Of a DNA stretch of 64,000 nucleotides, positions 23,651 through 35,078 are shown piece after piece. This DNA is from Mesodorylaimus sp. YZB2_4 (taxonomy: Eukaryota; Nematoda; Enoplea; Dorylaimida; Dorylaimidae): positions 62,001 to 126,000 of the forward strand of contig JASANH010000744.1 of NCBI GenBank assembly GCA_030248295.1, given 5' to 3'. How positions within the stretch are numbered: position 1 is the stretch's first letter; every line of letters starts with the position of its first letter. The notes beneath the pieces were generated by a model. The model searched no databases. It saw only the letters and a program-made list of their open reading frames with translations, and was not told the origin of the DNA. The translations under genes and the position numbers were made by a program.

Positions 23651-24289
23651 TTATTTCATTACTGTTACTTGTATCGTGAAAAATTGCTTACTCCGAAGTA
23701 AAGCTTCGGGCTCTGCGAATCGAGCAAAATCTGTTTTTTGATATTTTTTAATCCAAGATGTTGTGGAATTGTTGAAACGGTCGGTAATCGATTTTAATTC
23801 TTGAACATGAACACTATCGTCCGGTAATATTTCGATCGTGAATTGCACATCGGAATTTTGGCCAGACCACGGTGGCTTTTGACTGTTTAGTGTTACGTCT
23901 AAACTTCGAAGACACGCATTCAATGCTTTACGAAACGACTGAATGGCGAGTTCGGATCGTTGTTGCATAAAAGCGTCTTCGTTGATCGGGAAAATTTCTT
24001 CGTCGAAACTGTACTCTATCCAGTGTCGTTCCACCGGAACATCAGAAACCAGAACACTGCACGTCACTGCTTTTACGAAGTCTCGAAGCAGGAGATCGTA
24101 AAGAAGTGAACGGAAATCGGAAAAATAAGAAATAACGTCCGGATGTCGACAAACGATGATTGGAATATCGAAATAGCATTCATATTCAAAAGCATCCGGG
24201 GGATAAATTTCTCGTTGATATAGTAAAGCATTGAATATGTATTCAGTAGCATCTAGCGCCTGTTCTAGAACCAAATTCGGGATCGACAT
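23651..24289 (-). CDS. MAD2L2: REV7 / MAD2L2 HORMA-domain protein
   Basis: A single uninterrupted exon from the ATG at 24289 encodes 212 residues (human REV7 has 211). REV7 is the HORMA-domain subunit of DNA polymerase zeta in translesion synthesis and also acts in shieldin and checkpoint roles. Visible landmarks are the N-terminal helix with ILYVREVYP-like LLYQREIYPPDAFEY, VPIxxCRHPxxxxY-type IIVCRHPDVISYFSD, the VPVERHWIEYSF strand, and a C-terminal region matching the safety-belt length. No signal or membrane segment. Absence of introns is unusual among its neighbours. MAD2 itself is less likely because VPVERxxxEY fits REV7. Confidence 0.8.
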   Translation of the reverse strand: MSIPNLVLEQALDATEYIFNALLYQREIYPPDAFEYECYFDIPIIVCRHPDVISYFSDFRSLLYDLLLRDFVKAVTCSVLVSDVPVERHWIEYSFDEEIFPINEDAFMQQRSELAIQSFRKALNACLRSLDVTLNSQKPPWSGQNSDVQFTIEILPDDSVHVQELKSITDRFNNSTTSWIKKYQKTDFARFAEPEALLRSKQFFTIQVTVMK

Positions 24290-24928
24290 TTCTTGAAGCG
24301 CTAATCAAACGTAACGATTTCGGGTCGGGGTCAAAATTCACTTTCCAAGTACTGTATAACCGCCGATTTCGTAATTTTCGCGCCAGCTAGCAGCCGAATA
24401 ACGCGCGTGTCATCCACGCATTCAAAAATGCGGGAAATTCGAATTTCCTACTTACAATAGATATTTGGCAAATAGTGGCATTACATAACCCTGATTATCG
24501 TAATTCTCCTTATCCGCTCTCATTTTATTTCTCATCTTTAATCAACATACTCAACTTCACCAACACGGTCAACAGAATTATCCACCATAACAAGAACTTT
24601 GAGAAAATTCCTATTCTAGTGTACGACAAATTCCTATGTACATTTACGAGCAGTGTTCGAGCTGGTTCATATAACGCATCGCCCCGTATCTTGCCAAACC
24701 TAATACATCAGGACAGGACAACACGTCGTTTTCTACACGGCAGTGTCGTACTCAACTCCAAGCATTTCTTACTTGGACACCCATAAACCAAACACGAACA
24801 TTACTCGTCAACCCACCCACCCACCAACTGAACAAATGGGAATCCTCATCGTGAACACGGTGATAGTACCACCTACGAGAACAATGACACTAGCAAACAT
24901 GGAACCCACCACAAACAACTCGACCACC
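24290..24928. other. Spacer between REV7 and RPB8
   Basis: No gene seen. From about 24475 the plus strand becomes C/A-rich and G-poor, continuing into the RPB8 introns. The part next to 24929 should contain the RPB8 3' UTR (minus strand). Confidence 0.4.
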
Positions 24929-27900
24929 TCAATAGGGCACTTTCTTCAGCAGCAGGTAAATGTGGTTATCCACTTCGAACCCGTGCAAACTGTTGGCATC
25001 CCCTTGCAGTCGCATGAGTAATCCACCGAACGAGACGTAAGCCGCCCTAAAAAGCAAATCCTCTATCGAAACTGCCCCAACACCCCAGGCAACCATAGTT
25101 ATCAACACTGTAACTGGCGTTGTCAGGGCGCTTCGTTCGGCGGTGGAGTTAGTGGTTGTACCCGAAACTGACAACCAGCTAACCACACTGCCACACGACA
25201 GCACCCGCTCGGCAACTACTCACACAACTCATCTGGCACTCCACACTCGTCCCAACATCACGCGCACTCCGACCTTCCGCACCCCAACATCACATGTTGT
25301 CCCCAATTATTCCCCCTACTCAACACTGCCAATACACATGCGCACAAACATTCGGACAATATCTCACACTTTCCAAACCTCACACAAGGAACTAACCAGC
25401 CCATCAGCCTCCACGCTCACAATGAGCTCGCACAGGCCTCCATCCGGCTTATATCGATCCGCACCGGAAGCAGGGCCTCAGCCGACAGGGGTTCTCTCGC
25501 GCTCCGCAACCACTCGCTACATCCAGAAGCTATCGATAATAAGTCATTTCCACAATGACCCAAAGCACGTACGGGCCAGGAAGACCATCAACATCAACAA
25601 ACCGCCTTTCTTGGCAGAATCCTCGTTTCGTCGTCCCTAAACCACACGCATACAACTATCACTCACGATCACCTGATCACCTGATCACGATCCCTCGTCG
25701 TCACGTCGCCGTAAAACAGACATTGAATACCAGATACGTGCATTTACACCCAAAACATCAATACCGTGTACAAATGCAGATCTGGCATTCAGCGTATCAT
25801 CAAAGCTCTTTCCACCAAATTCTCAACCGAATCCAATACACTTCCAAAAAAGAAACAGGTGTCTCGTCGGGCCACGTAACCTACTCCTGGCCGAAGCCCT
25901 CCATCGTATATATAACATTTCCACGTAGCGCACAATCATTTGGCAAAGACCCTAGCCTTGTCGCTTGAACAAATATCCCCGCGCGATCAACCACCTCGTG
26001 CGAACGCCGCAGGGCTATGCGCCAACAACGTCACCATACTAGCGCACTCGTTGCGCCGCCCACAAAGCTTGCACTATGAACGAAACAAACACGCCATCTT
26101 ACGACTCGAGACTAGAACTTACGCCAAAAGCAAAAACTCCTCACCAGCCCCTCCGGCGCAACCTTTTGATCATAAGTCCGGCACTGTCGCACAGTCCAAC
26201 CGGGCAGGCACCACGCCAAACGCACCGGAAACAGGATTCACCCCTCGCCTCGCCAAAACTACATCACCCAATCACATCTTCTCCAGCCACTCTCCCTTCG
26301 AAACACGCCTAGCCTCCCCGGCGCAACCAGCTTATTCCCACTCACACACTACGTACCAATCAAAGGTCACCAGGTCCAACGTCGGTGAAAACACACACAA
26401 AACTTGCACCAACTCGACACATCGTCCCCTCATCATATCAAATCGCCAAAACAGAATTTAACACAAGAAAACAAACCTCCAAATTGAAATAGCGGTTACA
26501 GTAAACCACAGTCAATCTTTATCGATCTCTCTCACCCCTCTCCTGGTGATGATGACTCCACTCACCATCAACTATCTCTTCCGAGACCACACCGCACTCC
26601 ATTCTCCTCAAATCGCTCACACAAACGACCACAAATCTGCCCTCACTTACAATTTTGAGGTAGTATCGCCGGCCGCACTCGAACCAGCATCGTCGCCTTC
26701 GATACGATAAATCTTTCCGTACATTACATATTCGAAGCTTTCTGCTCTCGGATAGACGGCCGCTGGATCATATTCGCCTTCGTCCGGGTACCCATCTTCG
26801 CGAAGTGTGCTCGCCAACAGCAAACGAAATTTATCGCCTACAAGACAAAGAAAAAATAAGATTTAGCACCGCTAGCTTGTCTGCAAGTCCAACCAGACGC
26901 AACGGGAGCAATATGGTAAAGTCATCAACCGCGTCGCGACCAGCCCAGAACTCGTTCCTGCTACCCATTCGACAAACACCTACGCCCACCTGATCCAGGA
27001 AAGGGGAAGCTGCGCATTGCGTCGACGTCCAAGGTCGAACCGGAAAACGGCCATCACTTAAAAAGCCTCTTCTGCATTGACGAGAACGGAAAACCTGCCC
27101 CCTTTGCAACAAACCACCAACATTACTTGAACGCAGCTAGGCACTCATCACCCCATACCCCCAATAGACACCACACCGTCCACACGATTCATGCCAGCAC
27201 AATGCATCCGCCCGCACCGTCTGACTAGTGCAAAAATTAAATTCAAAGAAAACCAATCATACGCCTTGACTCGACGTCAAAACAATAACACTCATCCTCT
27301 CAGTCTTATTTCTCCTCACCAAATTCCGCACCTCCATTCTTTACGCAAACCTAATACCATATCCAGCATCCTCAACTTACCAGCCCAGACTCGAGTGCAG
27401 CCACAAACAAACTGCACCCACCAATTTCCTCGAATTCTAGAACCAACTTTTCAGACATTCTAAACCTAACCAGCCTCAAAAAAACTAAGGCCGGTGCAAA
27501 ACATGACGTTCGCTAGCTAGTTTCCTTCGCCAGCTGCGACCTACGTACGAGCTCATGTTTCCAGCCCAGACAAAATGGCAGCTGCTGCAGCGACTAGGAG
27601 ACCTAAGAGAATCGTTCAAAAGCGTCCCGGCCGGTTGCTTACGGTCGTCAATGCGGCGTTGCTGTCGTTTTGTTGAAATCAAGCCAAAAACGCATTGGCC
27701 TTATTCCTAGTACATTCATACCCTTCGACCAGCTAACTTAACAGCCAGCCCTTCCCGAACTTCGATTCCATTCGACCCGGGCGACGCAAAAGGAGATGAA
27801 AAAACCTGCCTGAGCTACGTAGAACTCGCGCCAAAGTTCAAAGGTCGAATGAGCAGATGTGGGTAGACTCGTCTCAAATAAAATTTAACTCGTCAAACGA
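24475..27900. other. Strand-skewed (C/A-rich, G-poor on +) intronic tract
   Basis: Over about 3.4 kb the plus strand is visibly rich in CAC, ACC and CCA and poor in G, so the RPB8 pre-mRNA (minus strand) is G/U-rich. Low stop density produces long spurious frames on the plus strand, such as 25143-25640 and 25940-26461. The exons in between do not share the extreme pattern. No repeat unit explains it. Confidence 0.6.
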
Positions 27901-29570
27901 GCCCCCCCCCCCCATTTTAGGCCTAGTCGTAATGTCTGCTTACCCAGTTTTATAGGATACAGCTGCGTATTCACATCCAAAATTAGGTCCATTTTGAACG
28001 ATTCGCTTTCACAAAATAACCTCGAAACTAAAAACAGAAATAAGATTTCGATATTTCAAGGCCATGCGCACAGAAATGTAAAAAATCTTTTGTCTAATCT
28101 AAACAAAAAGGTCGTTAGCATTTTTCTCTGCTTTACACAAAAGTGGATGGGATCGTCATTTTATTCTAGGAAAACGAAGGGCCCCCTCGGACTGATTGAC
28201 GTCAAGCACCCGACGCATATTTGTGAAAGCCAACGTCAGGGGTTATACTGTAGTGCGCATACGTGGGCGTTCTCTTCGAAAGGGCATCTTTCTGACAGAA
28301 TAACAAGCCCATAGATACTATAGCTCAGCAGCTGACGCAAACCAGTTCTATTCAGCTAAAAAAAACTATCCCGACAGTAAAGAACGCAGCTACGCCGCAT
28401 TGCGGCAATGACGTCGCATGCTTACGCTGCTAAAATGCCAGTCTGCACTTTACAGGGTGCCAGCTTTTCTTTCTTCCAATCAGCCGATTGATTTTTCTGC
28501 CTCACCGCCTCATTGCTAAATTGAAAAAGCTCTTTTTTCGAAAAACGACAGTTTGCAGAAGCAATAAAAATCTAAATCTCTTTGGCAAAAGTTGGCAACC
28601 CGAGATAATAAGCTCACATCAGTCAGACATCGTAAAATGCCTTTCTCCAGACCCAGTTAGCCTAAGCATGCGTGCATTATTTCAGACAAAGACAAAGGTT
28701 GTTTGTCGGGTGGGTGACGTGTAAAGTGACACTTCTTTCAAAAAACATTGATTTTAAGGTTTCAAAGGGCCAAAGTTAAGTCTGCCTATATGCCACTCTA
28801 CCAGATAAGATGTGATAAAAAGAGAAAACAGAAAAAACCAGAATAAGGGCTCTGCACTAAGACTATGACTTTTCAAATGCACGCATAAATCGATTAATAC
28901 AAAACGTAGAAACTCACAAGGATGGGGAATCGCTTACAGCAGGTAACTTTTGGTAGTGTGCATCAGCTAGGTTACCCCCGTTACTAGACAACCAATAATT
29001 CTAATTAATCAAAGCCCTTTAGTGCCCAAGGAGAGAAATGTGCAAAAAAAGAGATTTTTCTCATTCTGAAGAAACAGTTAGCTTAAAATGTAGACAGTTT
29101 TAGAACAGCCTACATAGCACCTATGCCTAAAATTTTTTTCGGCTTCACGTACTCATAAGCGTACTGTATATTCTGTGGATCTGATGTCACCTGCATATTT
29201 TCTTGGCGCGCCTACGTTTTGAGATTAGTCCTATCCGGTCATATATTTTAATGGTGTTTATTAATTTTTCACTTTCCGGGCTTGAAAACTTTTTTGGCCG
29301 ATTTTTGTTATTCCCTAAACTACACAAATGCTCCCACAAATCTCTTAGTTTACAGTAGTACTGGAAGATTGAAGGCCCCGTTTATTACAATCATAAAAAT
29401 GGATATGACAGCTTGAACATGGATGGATTCGAAACTGTGTTTTGTCTCCATTATTCAAACATTTGAAAACATTTTCAAAAATTTTTCTTTGCCCTACCTC
29501 GATCGAACTTTTTTCCGTCCGGATCGACGTCCTTTACGTGAAAGAGATCATCGAATAATATTCCCGACAT
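24929..29570 (-). CDS. POLR2H: RNA polymerase subunit RPB8 (shared by pol I, II and III)
   Basis: Four exons on the minus strand (29570-29498, 28027-27944, 26837-26651, 25046-24929) give 153 residues (human 150). RPB8 is a common small subunit of all three nuclear RNA polymerases. The product begins [20 protein letters not shown] and contains [51 protein letters not shown] and the C-terminal [20 protein letters not shown], all landmarks of the family. The phases 1, 1 and 2 match across junctions. Introns total about 4.2 kb for a 0.46-kb message and carry the strand-skewed DNA. A 12-base G run (sense) starts about 30 nt after the second donor. Confidence 0.95.
27902..27913 (-). repeat. G run (sense strand) near an RPB8 donor
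   Basis: Twelve C on the plus strand, hence 12 G in the RPB8 transcript, lying 30 nt downstream of the donor at 27943. Confidence 0.6.
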
Positions 29571-29994
29571 TACAATTACGTGTTTGAAACTGACCACCAA
29601 AAATTTGATTCCTTCTCCGATTTTTACGAGGTCAAATTATATCGACGAACCAACCGATCAATATTAGTATGCGTAATTTTCCGCCGAACTGCAGACAAAT
29701 TTGGCTGCTTATATCACCTAACAAAAGTGTCTGCAAAAGTGCGGGAAGCTTGCGACACGTGGCTTTCACTAATGAATGGTTCATGTCCGCCGTCCCTTTT
29801 GGGTAGGGATGAGCTAATTTGGTTCTCTTGATGACATCTCGCTCTAGCAAATGAATTGGTAGTGCAGACCATTCTCGCTTCATCTGTGTCAACATTATAT
29901 AAAGCTTAAAATCGCTATTTAATCAGAGGTTATCGATTTTTGAATTGGAAAGGGAAAATGACGTCGTCGCGACTTGCGGTTGGTGTAGTTATAA
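29571..29994. promoter_or_regulatory. Shared upstream region of RPB8 and TXNDC11
   Basis: The two start codons diverge across 424 bp. Both promoters should lie here. No specific element was recognised. Confidence 0.4.
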
Positions 29995-32900
29995 ATGTCG
30001 GATAAAGAAGCCTTGGTGGCGGACGATGTGAACGTCGAAACAGGCGCTTCGGCCGAAGTTATAGATACTGTTATAGTAAGTGGTAGTAACGATACTGCTG
30101 TTACGGATGCGCTGGAAAGCAGCGAGCAAGAAAGCTTCGTCGACGTTAGTGAAACTGTCGAAGAAGCCCATTCGAGAGACTACGAGAAGGCAACAGCTGA
30201 CAACGAGTCTTCATATTCACACCGCAGACCCAGTTTCTCCATTCGGACCTTTTATTATTACGTAATGCGGCAACATTGGACAGAGTTTTGCTTATCGGCA
30301 GTTTTATTGCTTATTGTATTATTTTCGCTCATTCATTCTTATTTTGCAATGAATAGCCGCTTACTCGTAAGTACTGTATTTTTAACAGGGTTTTTGTATA
30401 TTATATCCTATATTATAAAAATTTTAGCAAAGAAAATCCCCTCCGCCAGTTCGATTCTTTCCACGAAATTCGCCGGTTATAGACTTGTACGACGGGAACG
30501 GGTTGGATCTTCACAAATTGTTGGCAATGCAAACTGATCGGCACAGTTCAACGGGTGTTTTACTGGTCATGTATTACGCTCCTTGGTGCGCTCGATCAAT
30601 GGAAGCTAAATGGCATATGGACAATCTTGCTCGATATTTTTATCCGAACTCAGAAAATAACAATACAACATTAACAAAAACGAATGGACCTGTTCAATTC
30701 GTGGCTGTGAATTGCTGGGATCCAAATGGCCAGTGTCGTCGATATTATAAAATATTTAGTTATCCAGTATTCCTCGCTTATCCTGCAACAGTCAATGGAA
30801 TTTATTACAATGGAATCGTATCAGTTGATTATTTATTTCGGTAAGATTTTATGTCTAATTTTTTGTTCCCATTGCAATAGTCACTTTTCCTTTCAGGTTT
30901 TTGGAAAATGTTATTTCTCCTTTTGTTCGTTTACAAGCCGAGGATGAAATCATGGAATTTTTACTCGATTACAAAACTGTGATCATCGGCTTCTTCGATT
31001 TCAAAACTTCTCGCAAACCGAAGGGTTATCAGTCGTTTTATGGCGCGGCTTTGAAAGCTTTGGAACGTGATCCGATTGGGGCAGCTGCAAAATTCGGATT
31101 GATCACAAATGCCGATATTGCATCCGGTTTGAACATGACGAGGAATGGCCAAATTAGAATTTTTCGCCTCTTCAATGAGACATTGGTAGGTAAGTTGGTG
31201 TTGGCTATATATGGACATAAATTCGAGCATAATTTTTTGAGGATTATCCCGAAGAGAAAGAATACGATGCGAAATCAATTTCTTCTTGGCTTCTCGAAAA
31301 TCTAATCAATCCAATTCGTTGGATTAGCCCATCGGTGGCTAATATTGGAAAAAGCGATGCTTTAAATGGTTTCGTTACTCGAAGGCCGACTTTGATTTTA
31401 TTTACGCCTCGTCAACCATTGTTCGATTATTCACCTTATCATACTGCGGTATGTTATTGAAATGAAAATCCAAACAACAACTAAATTTTTCCAATTTCAG
31501 ATAACAAATGTGGCCTTACGTTATTTCGATTGTCCAGACCTGACGAATAACAATTCACAATTTCGATCGATCGATAAAGTTATAGAAAAATTGTACGAAC
31601 ATCAAAAAGATTCTCAACTTCAAAAACAACGCGTGAACGATTTTTGTTTGCGAACACTTCGCGAAGAAGCTCGTCTTTTGAACGATTGTTGCGACGATAT
31701 TTCCCACTCGGGCGGTGGCGGTCGATTGGCCTTCGATTATCGACAAAGGAATATTTGCCACGTGTGTTATCCTCAAATTGTGAAAAGGCCGTCATCGATC
31801 GAGTCGACGTTCTCATCGCCGTCGTGCGAACGTTTTTTTAACTGGGACGATTTTCCAAATACGATATCGAGTGCAACAAAAGAATTTTTGACGCCGATTA
31901 TCAGTAGTCAATCGTGCGATCGATTGATCAATGATTTCTTGCCCAGATCGTCAGTTATCGATTATTGTTGTCGTCAAGATAAGAAGGATGGCGCAGGCGC
32001 TGAAAAAGTAATGAAACGATTTCGAAAACGTATTAATCAATCGTTCATTAGTCGGCTTCGGCGGGAAAGTGCAAATGGTGAGGAGACGATGAATTGCGAG
32101 AAATTGCGATTATCGCGAATTTTGGTATACGCAAATGAAGATATGGGTGGATCGGTCGATAATGCCAGTACCAAGCAAGAACAATCGTGGCGTGGTTTGG
32201 CGTGTCGTACGAATCGAACCTTGCAATTTGCATTGATGGATAGAAATCATTACGGGGCATTTGCTCGAAAATTGGGTCTAGTGCTTAATAATTCTCCTGT
32301 GGCTGTGATATTCGATGACTCGGTAAGAAAAATTTTGTTGGTTTTTGTAGATGAAATGAAAAAATTCATGGATCGACCAGATAGGCAGTGATTGTTTGGT
32401 TTCAGAATATCCAGACGGATTTATACGAAGCCTTTTTGAATTTTAAGACAGACCTAACTAAATTTTTTCCCATTTTCCCTGAGATGACCAGTCCGGTGTA
32501 CTTAGCATTTAGACTATCGGGTTCGATTCACACTCATCTTTTTCGTTTTGTTTCCATCAGTAACATGAAAAATTTCTTCGTTTTTTTAGAAAGAAGCAGT
32601 GCACGTACTGGATGGTCCAGTGAATGTTGATAAATTGGGTAGTTTTGTCGTGAATTTCACTTACTCTCATCTTTCACGATTTTATCGAAGTCAGATACAG
32701 AATTCGATAGGCGTCGATAATTCTGCTCGAAGTGATGGGCGATGCGACTCAGGATCGGTTTGCATTCGTAGTGTGACCAGTTCCACGTTCCAGTCTGAGG
32801 TGATCGATCAAAACAAAGTGAGTGCTGATTTCGGTTTTGGGGCTGACTTGAGATGGTATTCGGATTTTTCAGGATGTTTTATTATTGTATACGTCGAGTT

Positions 32901-34845
32901 GCTGCGGTTCTTGTCAACGGCTATTCTATATATATCAGACGTTGGCTTATTATTTTCGTGCTGTCGAAAACGAGATTGTCTTTGCTCAGTAAGTATGCCA
33001 GAGCAGGGACAGTATTTTAGCGTCTTGTATGTTTTCAGTTTTTCTGACGGGGAGTGAAATCGTGCCTCAGAACTTATGCTTGAGCGGATATTTCGAGGGT
33101 TAGAGTGGGATTTTCTAGTCTTCTTAGATGTGTCCCTTGCTGCTCCAGTTTTCCCACGGAATTCCCAGCCTTCTTGGGGATCAGCAGTCATATGGATGGC
33201 CAGCAACACCGCCCAAGTCCTCGGTGATGATGGTCGATAGGGGGGATACTTTCTGGTGGTATTTATAACCAGCTCCTCCTCCTCCTCCCGACCCCGAAAA
33301 ATTTTAGGCGTGGTCGGGGTCCAAAAGTTGTATGCTAACAATAAGGGGAACCAGATAATTTTCTTGAATTAGCTTGCAAAGAAGGTGTTAAGATAAGGAA
33401 AATTCTGATGAGGAGGAAAATATGGAATCTGAGCCAGAGGCTGTATCTGATAATGATGAAGAATAGGAGTGAAGGTGACTCTGCATGGACCGGTTTACAT
33501 TTAAGTCGGATGCTCAGACGCTCGCTCATTTTGTTTTCATTTAGTGCATTATTGCCCGTCTAAAATATTGTTTTTTTTCCGAAGGACAAATGTAGGTAAC
33601 ACTATACATCTCCTAAAAGTACTATGCACGTGTAGCCTACGTAGTAGCCCAATCGGGCTTAAATGCTCAGTCAACCCTGACCCTGGTCGAGCGCTACCAG
33701 CTCCTCAATTCGATGTCTGTTGCTTAGCAGTGGGATCTTGGTCGAGGACAGGTTTCACAATCGCCTAGGACATGCCTTAAACATTAGGCAATCTAAAGTC
33801 CTATCGTACATCATTGTTATTCGACTGTGCTAACTTTTGCCCAAGCTGATTGTAAAAGTGGCCCCTGCTGGTTCCCACTGATTGTAGAATAGGCTTACTA
33901 CAACTCCCATATAATTGCAGCCTCCAATGGAGGGAGCTGAGTCTTTTCAGGTCAAGAACTAACCTGACTGGTCACTGGCGGCCACAGGAGCAACTGGCTT
34001 TGGTCGCAAGCAGGCAGTGGCGCTTTGACATCTTTTGAGGAGCTGGATCTTAAAATTAGTCGGCTAGCCTAAATCCTGTAAATTTTGCATTCCTTCTAAT
34101 CTATAGACGTTGGTCGCTCACCCTGTTTCCCTGTCCTATACATCGCTGGTTCTGCCTTCCGCGCTGTGTGCACTTACTAGCGAGTGTGTTCGAATCCCGG
34201 CGCGGTAATCATTTTTTGTGTTCCCTCACCCTCGAGTGCGCATAAGCTTTCGATGTAGGTGAAACATAAATGGCTTTGCCTTTTCAGAATGGATGTGATG
34301 ACCAATGATTTACCTTGGCAATTCACCATTGATCATGTACCCGCCTTGATTTTCTTCCCAGCAGATAGGTAAGTGATTTTTATTTCATTTTTTGGAGCTC
34401 ATTTTTGAAGCTTTTGTATTTCAGGAAGAGCGAATCGATCGTGTTTCCCAGTTATGCGCCGTGGACGTTGCCCAATTTGGTGGCCTTTGTCGTAGCTCAC
34501 TGCCAGCATGACACACGCCTTCGATTTGCCTTATTCACTTGTCTGAGGAATTCGAGCAACGCCAGCTCGACGACCGATAGTCAATGTTTGATCAGAAATC
34601 GATATCAGACCAGTCGACAACTATTACGAGTCGAGCGGAAGATAAGATTTTTGGAATCGGAGATTTATCGGCAGATTGAATTGTCAAAGTGGGACTGGGA
34701 TCACGACGAGGATGACCAGGAGTGGCGAGTCTATTTACAACGTACTTGGCTCGAGTTATCCAATCTACACGTCAAGGCTCGGGCCTTGAGAAATCTTCTT
34801 ACCAAGGCGTTCAGCAGTCTTCGACCCAAAGGTGAACAAAATTGA
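29995..34845 (+). CDS. TXNDC11: Thioredoxin domain-containing protein 11
   Basis: Nine exons (29995-30366, 30428-30840, 30897-31185, 31242-31448, 31501-32322, 32590-32817, 32873-32988, 34288-34368, 34425-34845) close in frame at 982 residues, close to human TXNDC11. It is an ER membrane protein with thioredoxin-like domains, known as a DUOX maturation partner. Seen: an acidic N-terminal cytosolic region, one transmembrane helix at about residues 97-118, the conserved PPVRFFPRNSPVIDLYDG, a first thioredoxin-like domain with APWCARS (one Cys only), and a C-terminal domain with the CGSC active-site motif, then NDLPWQFTIDHVPALIFFP. A coiled-coil-like helix follows near the end. Intron 7 is 1.3 kb and holds a tRNA-like piece. 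Confidence 0.92.
34140..34215 (+). repeat. tRNA-like B-box sequence (SINE remnant)
   Basis: GTGTTCGAATCCCGG in TXNDC11 intron 7 matches the pol III B box at 10 of 11 core positions and resembles a tRNA T arm. The upstream part lacks a convincing D arm, so a SINE remnant is more likely than a tRNA gene. Confidence 0.4.
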
Positions 34846-35078
34846 GTATTAAGTATGAAATTCCTGTGAAATTCAGAAGTTTTGTTGGCTATGGAGGGTT
34901 ACTAACATGCGCATATAGCTGCCGGGCCTTCACAAAACGAGATACTGGTCTTATCAGGGTGAGGAAATTAGAAAGAGTAAGTTATGTGCGAAGTTCAAAA
35001 TTGTCATGTCTTTAGAAAATACAAAGTCTCGGATCGTGCTACCAAAAACAAGTATTACACTAAAACAATGCTTGGGGG

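Noticed and set aside
23651..24289. MAD2 (spindle checkpoint) identity
   Set aside because: The REIYP and VPVERxWIEY pattern and length fit REV7/MAD2L2 better.
25143..26461. Long plus-strand open frames rich in Thr, Pro, His and Ser
   Set aside because: They lie in RPB8 introns on the opposite strand and arise from C/A-rich DNA with few stop codons; no domain or splice support.
32406..32460. Possible extra TXNDC11 exon after TTTCAG at 32401-32405
   Set aside because: Joining exon 32322 directly to 32590 preserves phase and matches the family sequence (FDDS then KEAVHVLDG); the extra segment does not.
34140..34215. Functional tRNA gene
   Set aside because: Good B box but no matching acceptor or D stems; kept only as a repeat remnant.
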